A stretch of 64,000 bases of DNA from Planctomycetota bacterium (GCA_029259635.1 JAJDEU010000051.1:155697-219696); one strand, 5' to 3'. Shown: positions 26,781 to 35,530, counted from the stretch's first letter. Program-made: numbers and translations. Notes: generated by a model not told the origin, from the sequence alone.

Positions 26781-27872
26781 ATGGTCTGTGAACTTGTAGA
26801 TTCTGCGGCGCAGGCCTTATGGCCCTCGCTACTTCAGCTTCGACAGTTTCTCGCCACTTCAGCTGCGCAAGAAGCCGACCAAGTTGCGTTCGTTCTTGGT
26901 TCGGGGGGCTGGGAGCTCATCACGGATCGGTCCGAATTGGAACGCGCCCGTCAGGCTTCGAACCCCACGCTCTTCCTGCCGCTGAACTCGACGGCAGCGC
27001 TTCCCGAAGGGCTGAACGTCTACTTAAACGAAGAGTTTCAGGCCGGAGGCTCTCCCATGCGAATGGGCGACCGTCCGCTCGAGCTCGCTGCAAGCTCCGT
27101 CTTCCGGGTCTACCTCCCGATGATCCTGGGCGGGTTTCTGGCTCGCAAGCGGGGAAAGCTCTTCGTCACGGCTCATGTGGCGCAGACTCTTGACGGGCGC
27201 ATCGCCTGTCTGAACGGTCACTCGCAGTGGATTAGTAATCACGCAAACCTGGTTCACAGCCATCGCCTTCGCGCGCTTCACGACGGAGTGTTGGTCGGCC
27301 GCGGTACGGTTGAGAGTGACGATCCGGCTTTGACGGTTCGCCACGTCGGCGGCACGGACCCGCGTCGAATCGTGCTCAACGGGAGCGCAAGTCTCCTGAA
27401 GGAAGCTCCCACTCGCTTTCAAGTTCTGCGCGACTCCGGCTGCCTGCTCATCACTTCCGAGGAGAATCGCCGAGAGGTGGAAGAGCAGCATTCCGTGACT
27501 CGCGAGTCGTCCGTTGAAGTGCTCGGCGTCGAGCTCGCTGCCGGTGAATCTTGCTCGTCTCAGATACTGACTGACGTTCTCCTCGCGCGCGGAATTCACT
27601 CCGTCTTTCTCGAGGGTGGAAGCACGACCCTCTCGAAATTCTTCGACGCCCGTGCGATCGACCTGCTGCATGTGCACTTCGCCCCGATTATTCTCGGTTC
27701 GGGCATTCCCAGCTTTTCGCTCCCGGAAGTCGAGAAGGTGCAGCTCGCGCGCCGCATGACCACCGCTCACTTCGTCCTCGATGGCGAGCTCTTGATCGAG
27801 TGCCGCGGGCAGTCGAACGAGTCGAACTCCCAGGCGGATTCACCGGCGGTCCTCTCCGAAAGCCGACCGTGA
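26781..27872 (+). CDS. RibD C-terminal-type reductase without deaminase domain
   Basis: A 363-residue protein. Residues about 125-345 match the RibD C-terminal (DHFR-like) reductase that reduces the ribosyl group of the riboflavin precursor with NADPH: VTAHVAQTLDGRIA, VGRGTVESDDPALTVR, then FLEGGSTTLSKFF and HFAPIILG. The first 125 residues are of unknown type and lack the HAE and PCxxC zinc motifs of the RibD deaminase. A reductase of this kind could reduce the GTP cyclohydrolase II product directly, as archaeal and fungal enzymes do. Its TGA stop overlaps the ATG of the dehydrogenase gene, so the operon is translationally coupled. It is unlikely to be the housekeeping RibD. Confidence 0.85.
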   Translation: MVCELVDSAAQALWPSLLQLRQFLATSAAQEADQVAFVLGSGGWELITDRSELERARQASNPTLFLPLNSTAALPEGLNVYLNEEFQAGGSPMRMGDRPLELAASSVFRVYLPMILGGFLARKRGKLFVTAHVAQTLDGRIACLNGHSQWISNHANLVHSHRLRALHDGVLVGRGTVESDDPALTVRHVGGTDPRRIVLNGSASLLKEAPTRFQVLRDSGCLLITSEENRREVEEQHSVTRESSVEVLGVELAAGESCSSQILTDVLLARGIHSVFLEGGSTTLSKFFDARAIDLLHVHFAPIILGSGIPSFSLPEVEKVQLARRMTTAHFVLDGELLIECRGQSNESNSQADSPAVLSESRP

Positions 27873-28861
27873 TGGAGACTCTCGATACCACGGCTTACTG
27901 GGTTGAGTCTCCCGGTGTCGGAGTCTTGAAACCGGAACGAGTCGCGGCGAACCCGACCCGTGGCTCGAGTCTGATTCAGGCGACTTGGAGCGCGGTGAGC
28001 TCGGGAACAGAGCGGCTTGTCGGGCTCGGCCGCGTCTCTCAAGAGCTGAATGAGTCGATGGCTTGTCGATACATGGACGGCGGCTTCGAGCTCCCGCTCA
28101 AGTACGGTTACTGCTTGGTCGGGAGGGGACTTGAAGGTGCTCTCGCGGGCAAAGCGATCTTCGTCATGCACCCGCACCAGAGCCTCGCAGAGGTCCGTGA
28201 TGAGGACGCCACCGTCTTGCCTGCCGACTTGCCAACCCAGCGCGCGGCACTGATTCCGAACCTGGAGACCGCGCTTAACGCAGTCTGGGATGCCGAACTC
28301 ACGGCAGACGAGAGCGCTTGCGTGATTGGAGCCGGTTCGGTCGGGTTGCTGGTTGCGTACACGATTTGGAGGACCAGCGGACGCGCGGTTTGTCTGATCG
28401 AGAGGGACGAGGAGCGGCGCGCATTCGCGGCGACTCTGCCCTGGTGCGATGAGGCCTTCGATCCAATGCAGACCAGGGCCGGTCCATTCAACGTCGCCTT
28501 CCATACGACCGGCAGTCCATCGGGCCTCCAGTCCGCTCTGGATTCGGTTGGATTCGAGGGCCGGGTGATTGAGCTCTCCTGGTACGGCGACCAGTCGGTG
28601 AGCCTGAAGCTCGGCACGGACTTTCACTATGGACGCAAGCGCATCATCGCTTCACAAGTCGGCACGATTGCTGTCAACCATCGGGACTCCCACGACTACA
28701 AGCGGAGGCTGGACGAGGTCTTGGCTCTCTTGGACGAGCCTGAACTCGACCGACTACTCGGCGCACCCGTGCCTTTCGCTTCGATGCCCGAGTTCATGAC
28801 CTCGCTCTACCGCGGCGACGCCACAGCGCCGCTACCTCTAATTCAGTATGAAGGTTTTTGA
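27872..28861 (+). CDS. MDR-superfamily (zinc-type alcohol dehydrogenase-like) oxidoreductase
   Basis: A 329-residue dehydrogenase of the medium-chain superfamily. The N-terminal GroES-like part contains ATWSAVSSGTERLV and LKYGYCLVGRGL. The Rossmann domain carries the nucleotide motif CVIGAGSVGLLVAY near 150, followed by an acidic strand end (LIERDEERR). The usual catalytic-zinc GHE motif and the four-cysteine structural zinc lobe are not visible, so it may be a zinc-free reductase or use other ligands. ATG 27872 overlaps the previous stop (TGATG), and the next gene starts 3 bases downstream. The substrate is unknown; the operon suggests a sugar- or pterin-derived intermediate. Confidence 0.82.
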   Translation: METLDTTAYWVESPGVGVLKPERVAANPTRGSSLIQATWSAVSSGTERLVGLGRVSQELNESMACRYMDGGFELPLKYGYCLVGRGLEGALAGKAIFVMHPHQSLAEVRDEDATVLPADLPTQRAALIPNLETALNAVWDAELTADESACVIGAGSVGLLVAYTIWRTSGRAVCLIERDEERRAFAATLPWCDEAFDPMQTRAGPFNVAFHTTGSPSGLQSALDSVGFEGRVIELSWYGDQSVSLKLGTDFHYGRKRIIASQVGTIAVNHRDSHDYKRRLDEVLALLDEPELDRLLGAPVPFASMPEFMTSLYRGDATAPLPLIQYEGF

Positions 28862-28864
28862 GAC

Positions 28865-29251
28865 ATGTTTAGCGTAGCCGTAAAGGACCACATCATGATC
28901 GCCCACAGCTTTCGCGGTGAAGTCTTTGGTCCCGCCCGTGCCTTGCATGGAGCGACCTTTGTGATCACCACGGAGTATCGCTCGAAAGACCTGGACGAGG
29001 ACGGAATCGTGATCGACATCGGCAAGGCCATCGATGTTCTCGCGGAGGTTCTCGCACCGCTGCGCTACAAGAATCTGGATGACCTTTCGGAGTTCAAAGA
29101 TCAAAACACGACCACCGAATACCTCGCGCGTTATGTGCATACGGAGGTCTCGAATCGGGTGCGCTCGTTCTTCGGCGGAGACTTACGCGTCGTCTTGGAA
29201 GAGAGCCACGTCGCTTGGGGAAGCTACGAAGCGCCGGTAGGGAGTGAGTGA
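28865..29251 (+). CDS. PTPS/QueD-fold protein with altered active site
   Basis: A 128-residue member of the 6-pyruvoyl-tetrahydropterin synthase / 6-carboxytetrahydropterin synthase fold. Recognisable parts are AHSFRG (first zinc His), ALHGATFVI, IVIDIGKAIDVL, NTTTEYLARY and the C-terminal Glu in LEESHVAWGSY that binds the pterin. The catalytic Cys that precedes LHGH in QueD is Ala here, the second His of HGH is Ala, and the LDHxxLN catalytic His region reads RYKNLDDL. The protein is therefore not a normal QueD or PTPS. It may bind a pterin-like or pyrimidine intermediate and catalyse a different step. It lies between the dehydrogenase and the triple fusion, with 3-base gaps. Confidence 0.85.
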   Translation: MFSVAVKDHIMIAHSFRGEVFGPARALHGATFVITTEYRSKDLDEDGIVIDIGKAIDVLAEVLAPLRYKNLDDLSEFKDQNTTTEYLARYVHTEVSNRVRSFFGGDLRVVLEESHVAWGSYEAPVGSE

Positions 29252-29254
29252 GCA

Positions 29255-31795
29255 TTGGACTCTTCGAAGCGCGCTGCGATTCTCTTTCTGGAAGCTCCCG
29301 CCGATTCGTCGTTGGTCAGCGGCGGCTATCGCTACAACAGAGAGATCGGCAGGCGCCTCTGCTCGACCGGCCTCGGTGAACTGATCGACGTCGATCCGAC
29401 GACGCTCGCGAGTGACGCACCCGAGCGAGTGCGGGCCGAACCCGAGGCGATCTTAGTGCTCGACAGCCTGTATCTCGCCGACCTCGACTTGCCCGATTGG
29501 GTGATCGAAGAGAGCAGTCGAGTGCGGCTGCTCTTGCACTACCTGCCCAGCCAGAATCCGTTGCTCGATGCGGAGGATTCGAAAGCCATGCGAGCGCGCG
29601 AGGAGCGCTGGATCAAGACCGTCGGCGGAGTTCTGACGACGTCGGCGCATTTGGCCGAAGTGGTCTTGCAGCTCTTTGGCGTGACGGCCGAGATCGCAAC
29701 GCCCGGTGTCGGCGCCAGCTTCCGCACGATGACGGGCTCCGGGGATCGAACGAACCTTTCGGACGGCGCTCGCGTTGTCTCGGTTGGGCCCATCACCCGC
29801 GAGAAAGGGCAACTCGACACCGCGCAAGCGATGTCGGTCTCGGCGCGCAAGAATCCCGCTCGAAAACACCGGCTGACTCTGGTTGGGAACGAGGCTGCGG
29901 ATCCCGAATACACCGAGCTCGTGCGCCGCGCCGCCGTGGGCGTTGAGCTGATCTTCACGGGCTGCTTGCCTTCCGACGGCGTCGCGAAAGAACTCCGCGA
30001 GGCCGACCTGTTTATCTCCGCCTCGGTGTTCGAGTCCTACGGAATGGCGATCGCCGAAGCGGCCGCGACGGGCACGCCCGTCGTCAGTTATCGCGTGGGC
30101 GAGGTCGACCGCTGGGTACGGGACGGAGCGAATGGTTATCTGATCGACCCGGGAATTGGCGAGACTCTCACCGAGCTGGTAGTGCGCTTGTTCGAGGACG
30201 ACACTCATCTGCGCGAACTTCACGAGCAAGGTCAGGAGCTGTTCTTCCCTTCGTGGGAGTTCACCTTCAAGCGCTTCCTGCGTGGATGTCGCGTGGAGGG
30301 AGAGCTGGATGGGGTCGTCGCCGACGACGCGCCTACCTTCTATTCGAGCTGCGAGTTGCCCACTCGATTCGGGAACTTCACCGTCAAGGTCTATCGATTG
30401 CCGAGCGGCGAGGAAGCCATCGTCATCGCCATGGGCGAGCTCGACTCCGGAACCGCTCCCTTTGTGCGAGTTCACTCGGAGTGCTTTACCGGTGAGATCT
30501 TGCACTCGTTGAAGTGCGACTGCCGCCTGCAGCTTGAGATCGCCATGCAGGCGATTGGCGAGCGCAAGCGTGGCGCAATCGTCTACCTGCGCCAAGAGGG
30601 GCGCGGGATCGGGCTGGGCAACAAGATTCGCGCCTACGACGAGCAATCGCGCGGTGCGGATACCGTCGAGGCCAACGAGCGCTTGGGCTTTCCCGCGGAT
30701 ATGCGCGAGTTCCGGGCCGCCGCGCAGATTCTAAAGCTCGAGGGCGTAACCAGCGTCCAGCTCAACACGAACAACCCCGACAAGGTCACGTCACTCGAAG
30801 CCCATGGTGTGAAAGTTGTCGACGTCGTTCCGTCGAAGACGCTGGCCAACCCGCACAACGTCGACTATTTGCTCACGAAGTTTCGGGCAATGGGGCACGC
30901 GGGGCTCGCCGAGGCGAGCTCGGATTCCGACTCGTCCCGTGAGGAGGGCTCGGGAGGCGGCTTGCTCTCGGGTTCCACGCCGCCCGACTTCGGAACCGTC
31001 GGTACCTCGAGACCGAAGGTGCTCGCCCAACTGGACCCGACCGAGACGCTCTTGATCGTCGACTTGGACGGAGTGATCAAGTTTTCCTCGGGCATCCCGC
31101 TGGAAGCTCGCGAGCTGATCGACTCCCTGCGTGCGAAGGGTTATTCGATTCGGTTCCTCACCAACGATGGAATCAACAGTCGGCGAACCCGTCGCGCGGA
31201 ATCGGCTCACGATGGAATGGAGCTCATTCCCGAAGAGCTCTACACGGTCTCGTACCTGACCGCTCGCTACTTACGCGAAAAACAGCTCACGTCGATTCTG
31301 CCGCTCTTTGGCGACCCCGCCTCCGAAGAGTTTCAAGACTTTTCCATCTCGCGAACGCAGCCGAGCGCCGTGGTCGTCGGCGATTATTTTCCGCACTACC
31401 AGTACGACGTGCTGAAGGATGCTTACTCCGCGTTGGAGAACGGTGCGGAGCTCGTTGCGATGCACCGTAAAAAAACCTGGCCGACCGGTGGCAAGCGCGT
31501 CATCGACATCGGTTTCTGGGTCGCGGGGCTGGAGTACTGTGCCGGGCGCCCGGCAACTGTAATTGGCAAGCCCGGCGCATTCGCCTACGAGGTCGTGATG
31601 GCCGACGCTGGCTTTCGACCGGAACAGACGGTGATGATCAGTGATGAAGACGACCCCGATCTTCAGGGGGCTCACCGCCTCGGTTTGCACACGGTCAGCT
31701 TTCGGGGCGTCAGCCCGACGGCGACTGCGAGCGCGGAGTCCTATCGCGACTTGGCCCTCTTGTTCGGCGTCGAAGGCATTCGCGCAGGAGGGTAG
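29255..31795 (+). CDS. Three-domain fusion: GT4 glycosyltransferase, GTP cyclohydrolase II, HAD phosphatase
   Basis: An 846-residue fusion. Residues 1-345 are a GT4-type glycosyltransferase (VSVGPITREKGQLDT, then the nucleotide-sugar-binding SVFESYGMAIAEAAATGTPV). Residues about 366-550 are a complete GTP cyclohydrolase II: zinc Cys 410, 421 and 423 (C-x10-C-x-C), the catalytic RQEGRGIGLGNK and LNTNNPDK. Residues about 598-846 form a HAD-IIA (NagD-like) phosphatase with nucleophile VDLDGV (D603, D605), FLTNDG and the late ISDEDDPD. GTP cyclohydrolase II opens the imidazole ring of GTP to give DARPP; the HAD domain could remove its phosphate. The TTG start at 29255 follows GGAG at 29241. No DHBP synthase domain is attached, so this is not a standard RibAB. 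Confidence 0.88.
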   Translation: MDSSKRAAILFLEAPADSSLVSGGYRYNREIGRRLCSTGLGELIDVDPTTLASDAPERVRAEPEAILVLDSLYLADLDLPDWVIEESSRVRLLLHYLPSQNPLLDAEDSKAMRAREERWIKTVGGVLTTSAHLAEVVLQLFGVTAEIATPGVGASFRTMTGSGDRTNLSDGARVVSVGPITREKGQLDTAQAMSVSARKNPARKHRLTLVGNEAADPEYTELVRRAAVGVELIFTGCLPSDGVAKELREADLFISASVFESYGMAIAEAAATGTPVVSYRVGEVDRWVRDGANGYLIDPGIGETLTELVVRLFEDDTHLRELHEQGQELFFPSWEFTFKRFLRGCRVEGELDGVVADDAPTFYSSCELPTRFGNFTVKVYRLPSGEEAIVIAMGELDSGTAPFVRVHSECFTGEILHSLKCDCRLQLEIAMQAIGERKRGAIVYLRQEGRGIGLGNKIRAYDEQSRGADTVEANERLGFPADMREFRAAAQILKLEGVTSVQLNTNNPDKVTSLEAHGVKVVDVVPSKTLANPHNVDYLLTKFRAMGHAGLAEASSDSDSSREEGSGGGLLSGSTPPDFGTVGTSRPKVLAQLDPTETLLIVDLDGVIKFSSGIPLEARELIDSLRAKGYSIRFLTNDGINSRRTRRAESAHDGMELIPEELYTVSYLTARYLREKQLTSILPLFGDPASEEFQDFSISRTQPSAVVVGDYFPHYQYDVLKDAYSALENGAELVAMHRKKTWPTGGKRVIDIGFWVAGLEYCAGRPATVIGKPGAFAYEVVMADAGFRPEQTVMISDEDDPDLQGAHRLGLHTVSFRGVSPTATASAESYRDLALLFGVEGIRAGG

Positions 31796-31813
31796 CCGCT
31801 CGCGGTTCCGCTC

Positions 31814-32413
31814 CTAGTCGCCTGCGAAGTGGGCGTGCAGTGCGAGCGCCGAGAAGCCGTCCTGGATCTCGCCGCTCTTCAGGAGTCCGCGAACCTCATC
31901 GCTTCGAAACCTCTGGACCTCCAGAACTTCGGAAGCGTCGAGATTCGGCGCACCAACCCGAGCGCAGTCGCGCGCGACGTAGGCGTGAGCGAAGTGGTCG
32001 CTGATCCCGTTGATCGGATAGAAGTCACAGAGCTTTTCGAGGTCGGCGCTCGCGAAGCCGGTCTCCTCGAGAAGCTCGCGCGCGACGGCCTCGACTGGAC
32101 TTTCGCCGGCATTCATGCGGCCCGCGGGAACCTCCCAGTGCGTGCGCCCGTGCGGGTAGCGATACTGCCAGATCATCAAGATCGATCCGTCGGGAAGAAC
32201 CGGCACGACGACGACCGCGTCGGTGACTTCGAAGACGTGGTAGTCCTGGAGCGATCCGTCCGGTAGTCGAATCCAGTCGCGGCGAAGCCCGCACCACTTG
32301 GAGTCATAGAGCTGGTCGCTCTTTTCGCGCGGAAAACCGGCGTAGGTCGTCGGCGAACTTCCGTCGTACCACGGCGGCTGCCCGCTCTCTGAATCCTCTT
32401 CTGAATCGCTCAC
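31814..32413 (-). CDS. NUDIX hydrolase (ADP-ribose pyrophosphatase-like)
   Basis: A 199-residue NUDIX hydrolase. The catalytic box G-x5-E-x7-REL-x-EETG is complete (GRMNAGES, then ARELLEETGF, about 98-120). The context before it (VVVPVLPDGSILMIWQYRYPHGRTHWEVPAG) and the following FYPINGISDHFAH resemble the ADP-ribose/nucleoside-diphosphate-sugar group, which splits X-diphosphate compounds into AMP or NMP. The start is GTG 32413, one base behind the stop of the pyruvate dehydrogenase gene. A frame extending upstream to 32566 runs inside that gene and is rejected. Co-transcription with aceE is clear; a link between the functions is not. Confidence 0.85.
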   Translation of the reverse strand: MSDSEEDSESGQPPWYDGSSPTTYAGFPREKSDQLYDSKWCGLRRDWIRLPDGSLQDYHVFEVTDAVVVVPVLPDGSILMIWQYRYPHGRTHWEVPAGRMNAGESPVEAVARELLEETGFASADLEKLCDFYPINGISDHFAHAYVARDCARVGAPNLDASEVLEVQRFRSDEVRGLLKSGEIQDGFSALALHAHFAGD

Positions 32414-32414
32414 T

Positions 32415-35249
32415 TCAGCGCGACTCCACGGAACTCTCGCCGGCCGCTTCCGGCCAGAGCTCGCGCCAGTCGCGAATCGGCGAAGCCGCGCGGCTCGACA
32501 TCCCCTCGAGCAGAGCGGGGGAGATGTGCAGGTTTTCCAGCGCGGTTTCGGAGAGCGCTTTGCCACAGGCCTCCACGATCGAGGCGCTGTCGAGGTGCTG
32601 GTACTTGAAGATCTGATCCGGCCTCCCGCACTTGCTGAACTTCCGAACAGCCAGAGTGGTCTGTTTGACGCCAGCTATCGAGCCGATGTTGTCCATCAGC
32701 CCAGCCTCGCCATCGCAGACCGCGACGATGGGAATTCGCCGACCGGCCAGACCGATGAGCTCGACTTCGCTGGAGCTCAGAGCGTCGACGATATGCAGGT
32801 CGCCGTTGATGCCCAGCGTCTGCAGCAAGTGTCGGTAGTTGTCCTCATGCGCGAGGTTTCCGAGCACCAAGTCGGGCGAGCTGAGAACGACAACGTTGGC
32901 GAAGATGCCGAGCTTGAGCAGCGCTTTGGTGGCGTCAACCGCCTCGGTGACGAGCGAACCCATGACGAAGATGTGCACGACATTGTCGCCGGGCTCATAG
33001 CCGGCGTAGCCCTTCCAATCGACGAGGAAGTAGCCGCCGGCCAAACAGTCGAGACGCACGCTCTCGATGAGTGCGGCTTCGTCCAGGGCGGGCACCCCGC
33101 TCTCGTCGATCGCGTCGCCCCAGTCTTCGCCAGCGTCGGCGGGCTTCAAGAGCGCACCGGCCGGAAGACCGGTTTTGTAGCGAGCTTGTCGAGCGAGCAT
33201 CTCCGGCAACGCGCTCTGCTTAACCGCGCGAGTCACGCCGCGAATCAGAACACCGCGGCGACCGTCGTTGCGATCCTCCATGTGTCGCTTGAGCGCGTCG
33301 GACAAAATCCAGTCCACCTCGATCGCGAAGATCGGCTCCCAGGTGATCAGGTTTGGAATCTGAATGTCGGACTTCCAGCTGTGCTGCGCACCTTCCGACG
33401 AGAGCGTGACTCCCGAAGGCGTTCCGAGGATGACAAACTCCGCTCCCCAGTACAGGTTGTAGTAGAGCTGATCGAGCGCTCGCTTAATGAAGAAGTCGTA
33501 GACCGTCATGATCGGAAAGAATGGGATGCCGGTGTAGTGGCCCATCTTTCCGAATGCGGCGACTGCGGACATGCAGTTGGCTTCCGCGATCTCAAAGCGA
33601 ATGTGTCCCGTGAAGGCGGACTCGGAACGATTCAACTCCGGGTGTTTGGTCGCGACATCGATTTGTTCCAGGTCGTCGCCGACCTCGGGCCCATAGATGC
33701 GGTTGTCCATGCCCGGTGCGATGTTGGTGCTCGTGCCCACGTCCGGCGACATGGTGAGGACATAGTCCGCCACGCTTTTCCAACGCCGCTCTTCGCTGGT
33801 GAGCTCTTTGGTCTGCTTGATTCCCGCCATCTGGAAGTCTTCAACATCGGAGATTCCGATGCGAACCAGCTTGGCGGAGAGTTGTCCCCAAGCCCACTGC
33901 GTGTGGACGCGCGGAAACAGCGACGTGTCGATCCCGAGTTGATCGGGGAGCCCGCCTGCATCCAGCATGTTCTGCCGCGCGCCGTCGCGATTGCTCTCGC
34001 GGCGCTTGAGCTCGGACTCGATTCCGGATCGAAAGCTCTGGCTCCGCTCGGCCAAGTAAGCGCCCTCTGCCGTGTCCTTCTCGAAGTTCCGGAAGGGGCG
34101 CTCGAGGTCCAAGCCATGCGTGCTGAGAATTGATTCGATCTCGGCTTTGCGCGGAAGCGCCGAGTGATTGGCCGGGTTGGCAAAACACTCCATGCCCCAG
34201 CCCTTGATCGTGTGAACAACCACGATAAAGGGATTGGATGGTTCTTCTTTCGAAGCCTGCAGAGCCGCAATCACGACCTCCATGTCGTGTCCGCCAACAT
34301 CGGCAAAGGCGCGCAGGAGCTCGTCGTCGGAGAGCGCGTCCACCAAAGGCGAGCTCTCCGGTTCGTGTAACTTGCAGTGCGCGCGAATCGGTTCGGGATC
34401 TCGGTTGAGCAGGAGCTTTTGGTACTCAAAGTCGCTCAATCTGCCCTCGAACAAGCGTCGGAGTGCTTCACCGCCCGGGCGCTCGAAGAGCTCCTCCCGA
34501 AAGCGCCCGTGCCGGACTTGGATGCAATTCCAGCCGTTGGCTCGCGCTGTTGCTTCGATGCGCTCGCAGTCCTGCGACGTCAGGCCGCGTTCATTGGGAA
34601 TACGCGTGCCGTCCAAGTTCTGTCGGTTGTAGTCGATGATCCAGGTCACGTTGCCCAGCTCGCGCTCGGCCGCGTCGGGCATGCACTCGAGTAGCGACCC
34701 CTCGCGAAACTCGGAGTCGCCGATGAGGGACCAGAAGTGAGCGTGCGGCGGAACCTCGAGCTTGTGATCCCCGGCGTAACGGTGGGCGAGTGCCATGTAG
34801 ACCGAGACCACCGGGGGGATTCCGACCGAACCCGTCGGCAACATGTGAAAGGAGTCCGGGTCCGTTCGCGCGTGGTAGCTCTGGAAGACAGGCTCGCCGT
34901 TTTCAGGAAACTTGCGAAGCGTACCCATCACAGCTTCGCCCTCTTCATCGCTGAACCAGTCCGTGTCTCCGTCGTGCCGGAAGAGCCGCATCAGGTGATG
35001 GAAGGCGTGATCCATCGGCGACGCATGCGGCTTGCAGCAGATGTAGTCATTGACATCGCGAACGGCGAGGTGCAGGGCGCCGAGTATGTGAAGCGAGCTC
35101 GCACAGGAAGCGGGATGACCCCCGACCTTCGGATCGCCAGGCTGCTTGCCCTTCTGATTGTTGGCCAGATAGACCATCGCATTCATCTGGGCGAAGGCGC
35201 GGTCGCAAATGCTGGAGAGCAGAGTGGGGTCGAGCTGAGTCATGGTCAT
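32415..35249 (-). CDS. aceE: Pyruvate dehydrogenase E1, homodimeric type
   Basis: The thiamine-diphosphate decarboxylase of the pyruvate dehydrogenase complex: it decarboxylates pyruvate and acetylates the lipoyl group of E2. The 944-residue protein has the transketolase-like layout of AceE. The TPP motif region runs from IGDSEFREG (176-184) to WIIDYNRQNLDG; HTIKGWGME is shared with AceE; the pyrimidine-binding half contains FGKMGHYTGIPFFP; and the C-terminal domain has IVAVCDGEAG. It is longer than E. coli AceE (887). No E2 or E3 gene adjoins it; only the NUDIX gene follows, 1 base away. It could use pyruvate or a related 2-oxoacid. Confidence 0.87.
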   Translation of the reverse strand: MTMTQLDPTLLSSICDRAFAQMNAMVYLANNQKGKQPGDPKVGGHPASCASSLHILGALHLAVRDVNDYICCKPHASPMDHAFHHLMRLFRHDGDTDWFSDEEGEAVMGTLRKFPENGEPVFQSYHARTDPDSFHMLPTGSVGIPPVVSVYMALAHRYAGDHKLEVPPHAHFWSLIGDSEFREGSLLECMPDAAERELGNVTWIIDYNRQNLDGTRIPNERGLTSQDCERIEATARANGWNCIQVRHGRFREELFERPGGEALRRLFEGRLSDFEYQKLLLNRDPEPIRAHCKLHEPESSPLVDALSDDELLRAFADVGGHDMEVVIAALQASKEEPSNPFIVVVHTIKGWGMECFANPANHSALPRKAEIESILSTHGLDLERPFRNFEKDTAEGAYLAERSQSFRSGIESELKRRESNRDGARQNMLDAGGLPDQLGIDTSLFPRVHTQWAWGQLSAKLVRIGISDVEDFQMAGIKQTKELTSEERRWKSVADYVLTMSPDVGTSTNIAPGMDNRIYGPEVGDDLEQIDVATKHPELNRSESAFTGHIRFEIAEANCMSAVAAFGKMGHYTGIPFFPIMTVYDFFIKRALDQLYYNLYWGAEFVILGTPSGVTLSSEGAQHSWKSDIQIPNLITWEPIFAIEVDWILSDALKRHMEDRNDGRRGVLIRGVTRAVKQSALPEMLARQARYKTGLPAGALLKPADAGEDWGDAIDESGVPALDEAALIESVRLDCLAGGYFLVDWKGYAGYEPGDNVVHIFVMGSLVTEAVDATKALLKLGIFANVVVLSSPDLVLGNLAHEDNYRHLLQTLGINGDLHIVDALSSSEVELIGLAGRRIPIVAVCDGEAGLMDNIGSIAGVKQTTLAVRKFSKCGRPDQIFKYQHLDSASIVEACGKALSETALENLHISPALLEGMSSRAASPIRDWRELWPEAAGESSVESR

Positions 35250-35530
35250 TGGATGGTGGGCTTTTTCGCGAAATAGCTGCCGAGCGCCGATTCGTCCGAG
35301 GATTCAGACCTATTGCCCAGTGGGATGCAAGCCGGGACGGTTCGCCGCCGAGATTTTCCCGCGGAACGGCGCACAGATTCCGTTGCGGCGAAGAAAAGAC
35401 CGACCTCGAGGAGCCGCTCTGAGGAGCCGGAATGGGGAGCGGCTCTAGCCGAGGGCCAAGATTTTATTGGATTCGTGCAACACCGAAGAAGCGGTCGGCA
35501 TTCACTGGAGCGGAAGCCCAAACGCACTCC

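Noticed and set aside
32414..32566. N-terminal extension of the NUDIX gene
   Set aside because: It reads another frame of aceE and gives a basic, unlike sequence; GTG 32413 fits the family and the operon spacing.
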